A stretch of DNA of 64,000 nucleotides from Taibaiella koreensis (GTDB lineage Bacteria > Bacteroidota > Bacteroidia > Chitinophagales > Chitinophagaceae): NCBI RefSeq assembly GCF_003545715.1, contig NZ_QVNU01000004.1, forward strand, positions 496,001 through 560,000, read 5' to 3'. A program made the position numbers and the translations under genes. Below the pieces are notes generated by a model. It was not told the DNA's origin and did not search any database. It saw only the letters and a program-made list of their open reading frames with translations. Positions 52,174 through 60,831 of the stretch are shown here, piece by piece. Numbering within the stretch: position 1 is the first letter of the stretch; the number at the start of each line of letters is the position of its first letter.

Positions 52174-54194
52174 AAGCTGCTTTGTTTGATCATTTGGTAA
52201 ATCGTTTGCTGGGCATGTGTGGCATCGGGTCCGTCGGAAGGCCCGCCGGTATTGTTGCCGGCAGCATCCACCGTTACCGCGCTGCCGGTATCCGCCAGTT
52301 GGATCCGCATCATTTCCTGCAAGGCTGCCTTTAGCTGCGTGTCGTATACCGGGAAGCATACCTCGATCCTGCGGTAGATATTACGATTCATCCAGTCGGC
52401 CGAGCCCAGGTACACCTTCGGATCGCCATTATTATGAAAGATAAAGATACGACCATGTTCCAGATAACGGTCCACAATCCTTTTTACTGTAATGCCTTCG
52501 CTGAGACCAGGCACGCCGGGCTTCAGCCGGCAAATGCCACGGATGAGCAGCGTTATCTTTACGCCGGCCTGTGCTGCTTCGTACAGCTTATTGATCATTA
52601 CTTCCTCTTCGAGGTTATTGAGCTTGATACAGATGCTGGCCGGCTTTCCCTGCCGTGCCGCCGTCGTCTCCTCCCCTATCAGGCGCAGAAATTCGTTCTG
52701 GAGGTTGAATTGTGCGACCAGCAAGTGTTCGGGCGTAAAGCGATCGCCCGTCCCGGGTTCCCTTCTTTTGGCCAGGAAAATAAAGAGCAGCTCCAGCTCG
52801 CGCAACATGCCTTTATGCGTGGTCATCAGGATGTGGTCGGTATAGAACCGCGCAGTGCCCTCGTTGAAATTGCCGGTAGCAAGCAATCCGTAATACACGC
52901 TACGGCCTTCTACCTTTCTTTTTACCAGTGCCACCTTGGCATGTACTTTGAGCCCGGGTATGCTATAGATGATCTTCACTCCGGCGGCTTTGAGGCGTTT
53001 GGACCAGCGGATATTGTTGGCTTCGTCAAAGCGGGCTTTCAGCTCTACGAAGACGGTTACATTCTTCCCGTTGCGTGCAGCGCTCATAAGCGCATTGCCG
53101 ATAAGGGAATCGCCGGCCATCCGGTACAGCGTAATAGAGATATCGGTAACCAACGGATCAAGCGCCGCTTCGTTGAAAAACTGCAGCACCGTATCGTAGC
53201 TATGGTAGGGTACATGCAACAGCATATCCTGCTCTTGTATGCTATCGAAGATACGTTCACGGGGCAGGCGATACGGAACAGAGGGCCAGCGCTCATAGCT
53301 GAGGCTGTCCCGTTTGACAGGAAAATCGGCCAGGTCGCGCAGATTGTGATAAGCGCCACCCTCTACCTGCGTCGCATTTTCCAGGTGGAAAGTCTGCACC
53401 AGTTGCTGCAATTCGGCGGCCGGCATTCCGGCATCATACAGCAGCCTTGTGGCCAGTCCCAGATCTCTTATATTGATCTGCTGCTCTATCTTCTCGGCAA
53501 TATCGCCTTTAAATTCATCGGCCAGGTCCAGCTCGGCATCCCGGGTGATCTTGAAGCTGTAGCAGCTGCGTACCTCCGCCCCGGGCACGAGAAAGGCCAG
53601 GTTATCTTTAATGATATCGTCGATCGTCAGCACATACTGTATCCCTTCGATCGTATCGGTATAAAAGCGGCCACATTCCGGCGCAGGGATATTAACGATC
53701 ACCACGTCTTCCTTGCCGCCTTCGGTAATGCCGATCGCGAAATAGATCTTATTGTTCTCGGGAAAAAAATCGCCGGCCGCCGAAAGACGCACCAGCTGCA
53801 GGAAAGCCGCAATGCGGCTCAGGAAGTACGCTTTGGTTGCTGCCTTCAGCAGCTCCGGTACCGGCTGGCGGTATACGAAGCGTATACCCTGCGCCTCAAG
53901 CGAAGGCAGGAGTGCCTCCCTGAGCACGCGGCCAAAGGTCTGCTGCTGCCCGGCGATCACGCGGCTTACTTCATCCAGGGTATCTTCTTCCGCCTTTTCG
54001 CGGCCGTCGTCGATGCGGCTTAACGCTATAAGGGCAGGAATACGCACCCGGTAAAATTCGTCCAGGTTGGAAGAATAGATCGACAGGAACTTTAGTCGCT
54101 CCAGCAGGGGAACTCCCTGGCGCGTTGCTTCCAGCAGTACCCTGCCATTGAAAGAAAGCCAGCTGATATCGCGGTTGGTCAAGTGCGGGTTCAA
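52170..54194 (-). CDS. ppk1: Polyphosphate kinase 1
   Basis: This 674-residue enzyme makes polyphosphate from ATP, reversibly. The N domain begins NRDISWLSFNGRVLLEA. Catalytic His418 is in IPGLKVHAKVALVKRK, equivalent to the autophosphorylated His of the E. coli enzyme. ARFDEANNIRWSKRL and the second phospholipase-D-like segment NNGDPKVYLGSADWMNRN are present. The length is normal. It lies 15 bp after the HD-PycTM gene and overlaps the next gene by ATGA, so it is the second gene of a four-gene operon. Confidence 0.96.
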   Translation of the reverse strand: MNPHLTNRDISWLSFNGRVLLEATRQGVPLLERLKFLSIYSSNLDEFYRVRIPALIALSRIDDGREKAEEDTLDEVSRVIAGQQQTFGRVLREALLPSLEAQGIRFVYRQPVPELLKAATKAYFLSRIAAFLQLVRLSAAGDFFPENNKIYFAIGITEGGKEDVVIVNIPAPECGRFYTDTIEGIQYVLTIDDIIKDNLAFLVPGAEVRSCYSFKITRDAELDLADEFKGDIAEKIEQQINIRDLGLATRLLYDAGMPAAELQQLVQTFHLENATQVEGGAYHNLRDLADFPVKRDSLSYERWPSVPYRLPRERIFDSIQEQDMLLHVPYHSYDTVLQFFNEAALDPLVTDISITLYRMAGDSLIGNALMSAARNGKNVTVFVELKARFDEANNIRWSKRLKAAGVKIIYSIPGLKVHAKVALVKRKVEGRSVYYGLLATGNFNEGTARFYTDHILMTTHKGMLRELELLFIFLAKRREPGTGDRFTPEHLLVAQFNLQNEFLRLIGEETTAARQGKPASICIKLNNLEEEVMINKLYEAAQAGVKITLLIRGICRLKPGVPGLSEGITVKRIVDRYLEHGRIFIFHNNGDPKVYLGSADWMNRNIYRRIEVCFPVYDTQLKAALQEMMRIQLADTGSAVTVDAAGNNTGGPSDGPDATHAQQTIYQMIKQSSL

Positions 54195-54209
54195 AACGAT
54201 GCAATGTTT

Positions 54210-55445
54210 TTAGATGACTTCGGCATGTATCGCCGAAGCTATAATGAAGGCGATCACTGCTAAGATGAGACCAAACATGAAGATGCTGTAGGAAATGCGC
54301 AGCAGGCGATACTTACGGCCCAGTACAACACCCTGGGAGTAGACATCCTTGATCAGCGAGCCGTAAAGAAATTCCCGGTCGGCCATTACCTTCCACATGC
54401 CCGACGCGTATTCGTCGAGATCCATTTTATAGAAGTTCCCGAAGAACAGCAGGTTCACTTTTTTCTCTTCTACATCCTGAGGGGTAAACTGGCCGCTGGG
54501 TAAAGAGGGGCGCGTGGCCAGGATAGCAAAAATGATGGCCGATACGCTCACAGCCAGGATCAGGTAAGTGGGGATCGCCAGGTATTCCTGCTTGGGTATT
54601 TTGCCCAGCAACAGGCTGATAACGGCAGACAGGATAATGGAGTTGACCGTGATCATGATATGTGCCTTGTTATCGGCCATATCGCTCAGCCGCTGGTTAT
54701 TGCCCGAAGTGGTCCGGAACATGGTCTCAATACCCCGGTCGGGCCGGTTCTTGTCTTTCTTTCCCGTGGGCGCGGATGCGGCGGCCATTTCTGCTGCAAT
54801 GGCAGGCTCTCCTGACAGAGCAGGGCCAGGCGTAGCGGCTGCCGTTGCCTGTTCTTCTGCTTTGCGTTTCAGTTGTTCCAGGTTTTTGGCCTTTTTATCG
54901 TCCAATAGCATGCGGCAATAGTCGGTATGATACCGGTGGCCTTCCAGCAGCCGGATCGTATTCTCGCGCCATTTGTCTTTGCTGATCTTGATACCTTTCA
55001 GCAGCTCCGCTTCCTTCCGCAGCAGTTTATTATTGTCCTGGAAATCATCCGTACCGAAATGAAACAGGTCGGCGTCGCATACGATCTGCTCCAGCAGGTT
55101 GCTGGGGGCTTGCGGCATCCGCGTCGCCATAATACAATTACCCACGGCTTCGGTTACCGCTGCCGGCACCTGGTTTTCCTCCAGGAATTGCTTTGCCTTC
55201 TCTTTGCCAATGGCCTCGTGCCGCATCGGATCTTCAAAGTAGCCGATGTCGTGAAACCAGGCAGCCGTCAGGACTGTAAAATAATCCTGGTCGTTGAGCT
55301 GGTAATGGTCGGCGATCTGCCGTACAGCGGCCACCACGCGATCGGTATGCTGCTGGTTATGATAGATGAGCCTTTCGTCATGTACAGACGCGTAGTAGCT
55401 CCTGACAAAGGTTTCGGCTTTAATATTCAGCTCTTTATAGTCCAT
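54210..55445 (-). CDS. HD-domain protein fused to a Pycsar-effector-like (PycTM, DUF5706) membrane domain
   Basis: The 411-residue protein has an HD phosphohydrolase domain (about 8-180) with His33, His65-Asp66 (WFHDIGYFED) and Asp124 as likely metal ligands. A Lys/Ala-rich linker (185-240) follows. The C-terminal part (about 240-411) has three membrane helices (262-282, 290-312, 384-406) and the segment SDMADNKAHIMITVNSI typical of PycTM/DUF5706 proteins. In Pycsar defence, PycTM effectors respond to cyclic pyrimidines and damage the membrane. No cyclase is nearby, and the fusion with an HD domain next to ppk1 suggests a housekeeping nucleotide-sensing role instead. That role is inferred. 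Confidence 0.85.
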   Translation of the reverse strand: MDYKELNIKAETFVRSYYASVHDERLIYHNQQHTDRVVAAVRQIADHYQLNDQDYFTVLTAAWFHDIGYFEDPMRHEAIGKEKAKQFLEENQVPAAVTEAVGNCIMATRMPQAPSNLLEQIVCDADLFHFGTDDFQDNNKLLRKEAELLKGIKISKDKWRENTIRLLEGHRYHTDYCRMLLDDKKAKNLEQLKRKAEEQATAAATPGPALSGEPAIAAEMAAASAPTGKKDKNRPDRGIETMFRTTSGNNQRLSDMADNKAHIMITVNSIILSAVISLLLGKIPKQEYLAIPTYLILAVSVSAIIFAILATRPSLPSGQFTPQDVEEKKVNLLFFGNFYKMDLDEYASGMWKVMADREFLYGSLIKDVYSQGVVLGRKYRLLRISYSIFMFGLILAVIAFIIASAIHAEVI

Positions 55446-55704
55446 AAAAAGGAACGGTCCGCGTTTTGGATGAATAAGAACGCGGTATTTTTCCTGACAA
55501 ATATATTCTAAACCTTGTAAAAAAACCGGGAAGTGGGATAAGTCCGGGTATTTCAGGATCTGTACGGCTATGATTTACGTTGCGGGAGACAATAAAAAAA
55601 GAAACCGGCCATTTCGCTGCAGGCCCCGTCCCGACATCGTTACAAGCGGAAGAGCCTGTAAAATTTACTGGTTTTTACCTGTAGTTAATTCCAAAGACGG
55701 CCAT

Positions 55705-55712
55705 TACCTTTG
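55705..55712 (+). promoter_or_regulatory. -7 box of a candidate small RNA
   Basis: TACCTTTG matches TAnnTTTG exactly. It lies in the 55446-55984 gap, which has no gene, and no ORF follows before the terminator at 55845-55887. Confidence 0.5.
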
Positions 55713-55718
55713 TCCTAT

Positions 55719-55887
55719 AAGAAAGGCATCTCAATAAGCAACGGAAGAGGTGACCCTAACATCAGGTTAACGACACGACAGCCCCCGTAACTTTTACCTG
55801 GAACAAGAGCCTCTTCCGGATACCTTCTTAACCCCTCCGCAAACAAAAAAAGATTGGAGCACCTGAGCCCCGCTCCGATCTTTTTTT
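55719..55887 (+). ncRNA. Candidate structured small RNA (about 170 nt)
   Basis: Between a -7 box (55705-55712) and a strong terminator lies a stretch without an ORF. It contains a long-range pairing GGAAGAGG (about 55743-55750) with CCTCTTCC (about 55811-55818). Nested inside it is CAGGT (about 55764-55768) with ACCTG (about 55797-55801). The pairs are symmetrical and the rest is C/A-rich, which looks like a folded RNA. It shows none of the hallmarks of tmRNA, RNase P or SRP RNA. 6S RNA or a lineage-specific RNA remains open. The downstream neighbour is a leftward gene, so it is not that gene's leader. Confidence 0.45.
55845..55887 (+). terminator. Strong terminator of the candidate small RNA
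   Basis: GATTGGAGC (55852-55860) pairs with GCTCCGATC (55872-55880, one G-U), extended by A:T pairs, and is followed by TTTTTTT. The flanking A run means it may also serve the leftward LytTR gene that ends at 55985. Confidence 0.85.
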
Positions 55888-55941
55888 ATGCCTTTCCGAT
55901 AACAATCCTAAACATCCTATATTCTATTTCTTTCAGCAGCC

Positions 55942-55967
55942 GTTCCGACCGCTGGCGCGTTCCGACC
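55942..55967. repeat. REP-like unit, variant
   Basis: GTTCCGACCGCTGGCGCGTT followed by CCGACC resembles the unit at 44319-44340. It lies just after the LytTR gene stop. Confidence 0.45.
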
Positions 55968-55984
55968 GTCGTTTGGCCCGGGAT

Positions 55985-56725
55985 TTACAGCCATCCGTAC
56001 TGGCTGATCAGATTTTCCTTCTGGTTGCGGGATACAGGCAGCACCTCGTTATTGACCATTGTCAACAGGCTATCGTTGCGATTAAAGTGCTTTACCTGGT
56101 TAAGATTGATGATATACTGGCGGTGGATACGCAGGAACTGCTGCTCTTCCAATACCTCCTGGATGTCTTTGAGCGTTTTCGAGATAAGCAGCTTCCGGTT
56201 ATCGGGGAGCACCAGGCAGGCATAATTGCCGCTGGCTTCTACATAGAGAATGTCTTTCAGATCCACGAAGATAACGCCGGTCTGGCCGGGCACCGCGATC
56301 TTGGTGATCTGCCCCTTCTTCAACTGTTGCCGCAATAGCTGCAGCTGGTCGGTCTTCAGCGCTTGCCGTTGGGCAGCTTTTTCCACTACCGGCCTCAGGT
56401 CGTCGAGCGCCACCGGCTTCACGAGATAATCCAGGGCATTGAACCGGAAAGCTTTGATCGCAAATTCGTTGTAAGCCGTTACAAATACAACGGAACAATT
56501 CAACTGCGGCAGGGCCTCCAACAGCTCAAAGCCGTTCATTACCGGCATTTCGATATCCAGGAACACCAGGTCTGGCTGCAATGTGTTCCAGTGTTCCAAA
56601 GCCTTCGCGCTGCTGGTAAACGTGCCGGCGATCTCAACTTCCGGGAAATGTACTTCCAGCATCAGCCGCATTAGCCGGATGCTGTCAGGTTCATCATCGA
56701 TCAATAAGGCGCGTATGGTGCTCAT
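55985..56725 (-). CDS. LytTR-family response regulator
   Basis: The ATG at 56725 gives 246 residues (MSTIRALLIDDEP); one at 56734 adds three. The receiver domain (1-120) has the acidic pair DD at 10-11, phospho-acceptor Asp57 in LVFLDIEMP, and Thr/Lys in VTAYN and DYLVKPV. The LytTR domain (about 145-246) has FVDLKDILYVEASGNYACLV and FLRIHRQYIINLNQVKHF. It likely binds DNA after phosphorylation by the adjacent propeller kinase (56908-60015), which lies upstream on the same strand. The targets are unknown. Confidence 0.95.
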   Translation of the reverse strand: MSTIRALLIDDEPDSIRLMRLMLEVHFPEVEIAGTFTSSAKALEHWNTLQPDLVFLDIEMPVMNGFELLEALPQLNCSVVFVTAYNEFAIKAFRFNALDYLVKPVALDDLRPVVEKAAQRQALKTDQLQLLRQQLKKGQITKIAVPGQTGVIFVDLKDILYVEASGNYACLVLPDNRKLLISKTLKDIQEVLEEQQFLRIHRQYIINLNQVKHFNRNDSLLTMVNNEVLPVSRNQKENLISQYGWL

Positions 56726-56907
56726 AGGTTTCATATGCCGGCCGGCAGCGCCAGCAGCTCTGTAAAGTTAAGACGCAATGCGCGATACCGCATCATTGCC
56801 CGGGATACCAAATCTATGTTCCCGGAAGACAACGCTATCGCTATACTGTGTGAATGGTAGGCCTGGCGGGAAGAACTACGGGAAATATTGTGTAAGTGGC
56901 TGCTTCG

Positions 56908-59900
56908 CTACCCGACGACTGGTATACGCAAGCGTACCTTGGTCCCGGCCGGCTCGCCATTTACGGTATAGAGATCCGTTACGGTTACGGAAGCATTTGC
57001 CCTATAGCGATCGTTAATGAGAGCAATGCGATCGTTGGTAATGTCCATCCCCATCGATTTGTGCGCCACTGATTTGCTTTTCAGCTGCATGGCTTTTTCT
57101 CGGCCTATTCCATTGTCTTTGACCACCACAACAAGCATGTTATCCGGCGCTTCGAAGGTGATGGTAATGGTTACGATACCGCCCTCTTCTTTGTGCATGA
57201 GGCCATGCCAGATCGCATTTTCCACATAGGGCTGGATCAGCATAGGCGGCACTTCCAGGTATTCAAGGTCTACGTTATTGTCTATATGAACCTCGTAGCG
57301 CAGCTTTTCCTTGAAACGGATGCATTCCATTTCCAGGTAGAGGCGAAGCGCCTCCAGCTCCTCCTGCAAGCCTACACGATCGCTCTTGGAATTTTCCAGC
57401 ACCAGACGCATCAGCCGTGAAAATTTATCCAGGTATACCGTTGCTGCAGGAGCGTTGTTTTCAGCCGCATACAGCTTGATCGAATTGAGACAATTGAAAA
57501 TAAAATGGGGGTTCATACGGGAACGCATCAGCTGCATCTCGGTCTCCGCCAGTTTCTGACGATACACGGCTTCCTTGCGAATATTGGCAATACGCGTCCG
57601 TAACAGCAGGAAGATGAGCAGGCCGGCCACCAGCAATACAGCGATACGAAAGAGCAGGGTCTCGTACCAGTAGGGCAATACTTTGAGATAAAGCTGCGCT
57701 TCCTTGCTGAATACCCCATCGTTGTTGCTGCCGCGCAGATGAAGCACATAATCGCCCCTGGCCAGGCTACCAAGATCAATATCCCCGTTGCTTACCTGCT
57801 GCCACTCCCCATCTTTAACACCCAAGCGGTAATAGTATTTATTTTCCCGTGGCGATGTGTAATTGGTCAGCGCAAAGTGTATGTGTATCAGTCGCGTGCC
57901 CGGCGCCAGCTGTACCTCAGCTGTAGCCGGGGCGGGCAGCGCAACCGGCCTGCCATCGGCTTCGATATCCAGGAGCACTACCTGCGGCACAATGTCGTTG
58001 GTCTTTATGCTATAGGGGTTGAAGCGGGTAACGATGCCCTGGAAGCCTAACAAGAAATTGCCCTGAGGATCGGCCTCAAAAAAGCCATAATCTTCATATT
58101 GATAGGGAAGACCATCGTTAAGGTCAAAATAGTTGAACTTATTGCGGCCATCAAAGCGGATAATACCATGCTGGGAAGGGATCCAGAGGCAACCCGTTGT
58201 ATCGGCCAGTATTCTTTTCAGATTTTGCTCAGGCAAGCCGGAACTTGTGCCGATCAGCACCCCTTTCCGACCGGTTGCATCAACCTTGATCAAGCCTGAA
58301 GCAGACGCTGCCCATACCCTACCCTCTTTGTCCCTGGTAATGTCTGTGACCCATCGGGCTACGGCCGGCTGACCGTTTTCCCGGAACAGGCTCACCTTCC
58401 GGAACCGGTCGATCAGGGAATCATAAATACTAAGCCCGCCTACGCTACCGACCCATAACAGGCCGTTCTGCTCCAGCAGACAGGAATAGACGGGCCCGTC
58501 TATCCCGTCGCCATCGGGCTTATAATGCCGGATAAACTGCTCCCTGAAGGGATCAAACAGGTAAAGACCGTTGCTACGTGCACGGATCCAGAATAAGCCG
58601 TCGCTCCGGCGGTAGATCTTAGACACAACGCTTTCTTCCGGCTTTGTGCTGTCGATACCCGGTGGCATCATCTGGCGGTACCTGCCCGCCCGTTCCCTTA
58701 CCAGTCCGGCATCGGTGCTGTACCAGAGGTCGCCGGAACTGTCTTTAAAAATGCTATTGACCGAATGGGCTTCGACTTTATCGCTGCCCGGAGGAATTGC
58801 CGTAATATGTTGTCGCAAACGCCAGTCCTTGTCCAGCCGGTAGATCCCTTTGCCCGGTGCGCTGGTGAGATAGATCTCGTCATTTGTCTGGAGAATATTG
58901 TTGGGCAAACCAAAATCCCTGGGATTGCTGTTGCCGGCCTGCAGGTACAGCCGCAGGTTGTCGAAATATTGCAGATGGGGATCAACAATAGCAATACCGT
59001 TGTCGGTGGCGAGCCACAGCCGGTTGTGCCGGTCGCGCAGCAATCCGTAAACGGCAAATGCCGGGAATGAAGCGGGATCGTCGCGATCGGACAAATAGGT
59101 TTTTGTCAGGGCGCTTCCGGGATCTTTCAGTATAAGGCCGCGATTGGTACCGATACACAGCCAGGACAAGCCGTTATTATCTTCCCAGAGCGAAAGGGCG
59201 TATACCAAGGTACCGGCATCGCCTGCAAAGCCAGCTGATGAAAGATATTGTTGCAGCTCCGGATCAAAGACAGTCACTCCCTGGCCGAAGCGGCCGATAC
59301 ACAAGCGGTTTGCCGCAATTTCACAAAAAGTATTGGCGTTGCCGGCAGCTGCCGGGCCACAAGGCCGGAGCTGCCGGGCTGCTTCATCGAGCCGGTACAA
59401 TCCTGAATAGCCCAGGGCCCAGAGCCGGTGCTGGCTGTCTTCCTTCACGAGGTTGAAGAGATGGCGCAACCCGGGTGGTATTGCTTGTGCTACTGCCGGC
59501 GCCTGGTAAGTGGTAAATTGGTTACGCTTGTAATCAAATAGCTGTACACCGCCGCCCGTAGCCAGCCAAAGCCGGCCCCGGCTGTCAATAAAGGGCGTGC
59601 AACGCTCGTTCTCAGCCAGGCTATTGGGATTGGCCGCATCGTGCCTGAAGCTGCTCCGCTTGCCGCTGCCGGGATCGAAGCGGTAGAGGCCGGCCGGTGT
59701 GCTCAGCCAGAGCTGGTGTTCGCGGTCTTCCACGATGCAGCGGACCACCTGGCTTCCCGGCCGTTGCTCTTCCTCGTCATAATAGCGGTATTGCTTAAAG
59801 CCGGTCCCGTCGTAACGGTTCAGCCCCTGGTTGGTCCCTACCCAAATGATTCCCCGGCTATCTTCAAAAATGCAGTTTACGGCATTGGTGCTCAACCCGT

Positions 59901-60015
59901 CCTTAACGGTAAGATGACTGAACTGCAGACCGGGAAAAGACCGTGTTGCCGCTGCCGGGGCGGCGGTGGGCCACAGGCAAAACAACAGCAGTAAAAAGAC
60001 ACCGGTTATTTTCAT
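56908..60015 (-). CDS. Propeller-sensor histidine kinase (two-component regulator propeller, Y_Y_Y, His_kinase)
   Basis: The ATG at 60015 gives 1035 residues with a signal peptide (MKITGVFLLLLFCLWPTAAP); the open frame extends upstream without such a signal. A double seven-bladed beta-propeller (about 35-710) shows repeated 'DSRGIIWVGTNQGLNRYD'-type blades. A Y_Y_Y domain follows (about 720-790), then one membrane helix (LFRIAVLLVAGLLIFLL) and a LytS-type kinase with the phospho-His in MNPHFIFNCLNSIKLY and the ATP-binding N-box in PYVENAIWHG. It resembles hybrid sensors of polysaccharide use but lacks a fused receiver and is paired with the separate regulator at 55985. Confidence 0.92.
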   Translation of the reverse strand: MKITGVFLLLLFCLWPTAAPAAATRSFPGLQFSHLTVKDGLSTNAVNCIFEDSRGIIWVGTNQGLNRYDGTGFKQYRYYDEEEQRPGSQVVRCIVEDREHQLWLSTPAGLYRFDPGSGKRSSFRHDAANPNSLAENERCTPFIDSRGRLWLATGGGVQLFDYKRNQFTTYQAPAVAQAIPPGLRHLFNLVKEDSQHRLWALGYSGLYRLDEAARQLRPCGPAAAGNANTFCEIAANRLCIGRFGQGVTVFDPELQQYLSSAGFAGDAGTLVYALSLWEDNNGLSWLCIGTNRGLILKDPGSALTKTYLSDRDDPASFPAFAVYGLLRDRHNRLWLATDNGIAIVDPHLQYFDNLRLYLQAGNSNPRDFGLPNNILQTNDEIYLTSAPGKGIYRLDKDWRLRQHITAIPPGSDKVEAHSVNSIFKDSSGDLWYSTDAGLVRERAGRYRQMMPPGIDSTKPEESVVSKIYRRSDGLFWIRARSNGLYLFDPFREQFIRHYKPDGDGIDGPVYSCLLEQNGLLWVGSVGGLSIYDSLIDRFRKVSLFRENGQPAVARWVTDITRDKEGRVWAASASGLIKVDATGRKGVLIGTSSGLPEQNLKRILADTTGCLWIPSQHGIIRFDGRNKFNYFDLNDGLPYQYEDYGFFEADPQGNFLLGFQGIVTRFNPYSIKTNDIVPQVVLLDIEADGRPVALPAPATAEVQLAPGTRLIHIHFALTNYTSPRENKYYYRLGVKDGEWQQVSNGDIDLGSLARGDYVLHLRGSNNDGVFSKEAQLYLKVLPYWYETLLFRIAVLLVAGLLIFLLLRTRIANIRKEAVYRQKLAETEMQLMRSRMNPHFIFNCLNSIKLYAAENNAPAATVYLDKFSRLMRLVLENSKSDRVGLQEELEALRLYLEMECIRFKEKLRYEVHIDNNVDLEYLEVPPMLIQPYVENAIWHGLMHKEEGGIVTITITFEAPDNMLVVVVKDNGIGREKAMQLKSKSVAHKSMGMDITNDRIALINDRYRANASVTVTDLYTVNGEPAGTKVRLRIPVVG

Positions 60016-60219
60016 CTTGTACGATAGTAGCCATGAAGTTAGGGAATATGCATCGTGTCGTTGGCCGCCAATGTGTAAACAGCCGGAACCAGGCGGCGGA
60101 CGGCGGGATCGGCGCTGTGAGCTGCACGGTCCATACACGCTTCACTCAATATATCTGCTGTTCAGCCGTACATAGCGGCATTTCACACAACTGCGACGGA
60201 AGACATGGACTGCCACAGG

Positions 60220-60227
60220 TACATTTG
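60220..60227 (+). promoter_or_regulatory. -7 box before the LuxR-type gene
   Basis: TACATTTG matches TAnnTTTG exactly, 43 bp before the ATG at 60271. No -33 TTG at the right distance was found. Confidence 0.45.
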
Positions 60228-60270
60228 ACTACGGAGAACAGGTAAATCGCCCACTCAAATAAGGTAATGT

Positions 60271-60528
60271 ATGATAAAGCTACCGGATTTCTTACCCACG
60301 ATCGGCCCCGAAAAAGCCTGGAGCAGCCTGACGGCCCGCGAAAAAGAAGTATTGAGACTGATTATCGACGGCTATACCAATTGTGAGATTGCGGCTTTGC
60401 TGTTTGTGAGCACCCGTACCATAGATAAGCACAGGCAGAACCTGATGCTGAAGCTCGACGCCCGCAACACGGCTGTGCTGGTACACTATACCATCAAAAA
60501 ACTATTCCGCCTCTTACCCGCATCCTGA
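60271..60528 (+). CDS. Stand-alone LuxR-type HTH protein
   Basis: The 85-residue protein is essentially one LuxR/GerE helix-turn-helix: SSLTAREKEVLRLIIDGYTN, CEIAALLFVSTRTIDKHRQN and LMLKLDARNTAVLVHY. There is no receiver or ligand domain, which in most family members controls the HTH. It may act constitutively, be controlled by its level, or partner with another protein. It is divergent from the propeller kinase gene and could regulate it or be regulated by the same signal. The 60016-60270 gap holds only its -7 box. Confidence 0.85.
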   Translation: MIKLPDFLPTIGPEKAWSSLTAREKEVLRLIIDGYTNCEIAALLFVSTRTIDKHRQNLMLKLDARNTAVLVHYTIKKLFRLLPAS

Positions 60529-60831
60529 AAACAAAAACCGGTCCTATCACCATGATTTTCGTTTCTGGCCTATGAGCGTAGTGTCGTTTACTAAGTATTT
60601 TCCCCAAATAAAAGGCTATACAGCTAACCGTGGAGATCGCTAAGCTGAACGCAATGGGCACAAAGATTGGGTATGAAATGCTAGATTGAGAAAACAATTT
60701 CCGTGAAGAAAATATACCGGCAGATCTGATCAGCTGCGCTCTCCCGCGCAATCCCATTAAGTGGTAATGCGGTCAAAGGTGTAGATGATTCATGGCGCCC
60801 GCAGATGTGAACACGACAATGCGTCTCCCGC
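60529..60831. other. Intergenic stretch without a recognised gene
   Basis: About 300 bp between the LuxR-type gene and the convergent oxidoreductase gene. A leftward frame overlapping 60494-60757 has an unlikely composition and overlaps the LuxR gene, so I do not call it. No clear terminator is visible. Confidence 0.4.

Noticed and set aside
52434-54023. Long rightward open frame (529 codons) opposite ppk1
   Set aside because: ppk1 on the other strand has all catalytic motifs and a normal length. The rightward translation has no recognisable domain and a composition typical of an antisense frame.
55719-55887. SRP RNA, RNase P RNA or tmRNA
   Set aside because: The region lacks the GGAAG/AGCAG apical pattern of SRP RNA, the GAGGAAAGTCC core of RNase P and the tRNA-like ends of tmRNA.
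60494-60757. Leftward 87-codon ORF after the LuxR-type gene
   Set aside because: It overlaps the end of the LuxR-type gene, shows no motif and has no promoter-like sequence upstream.
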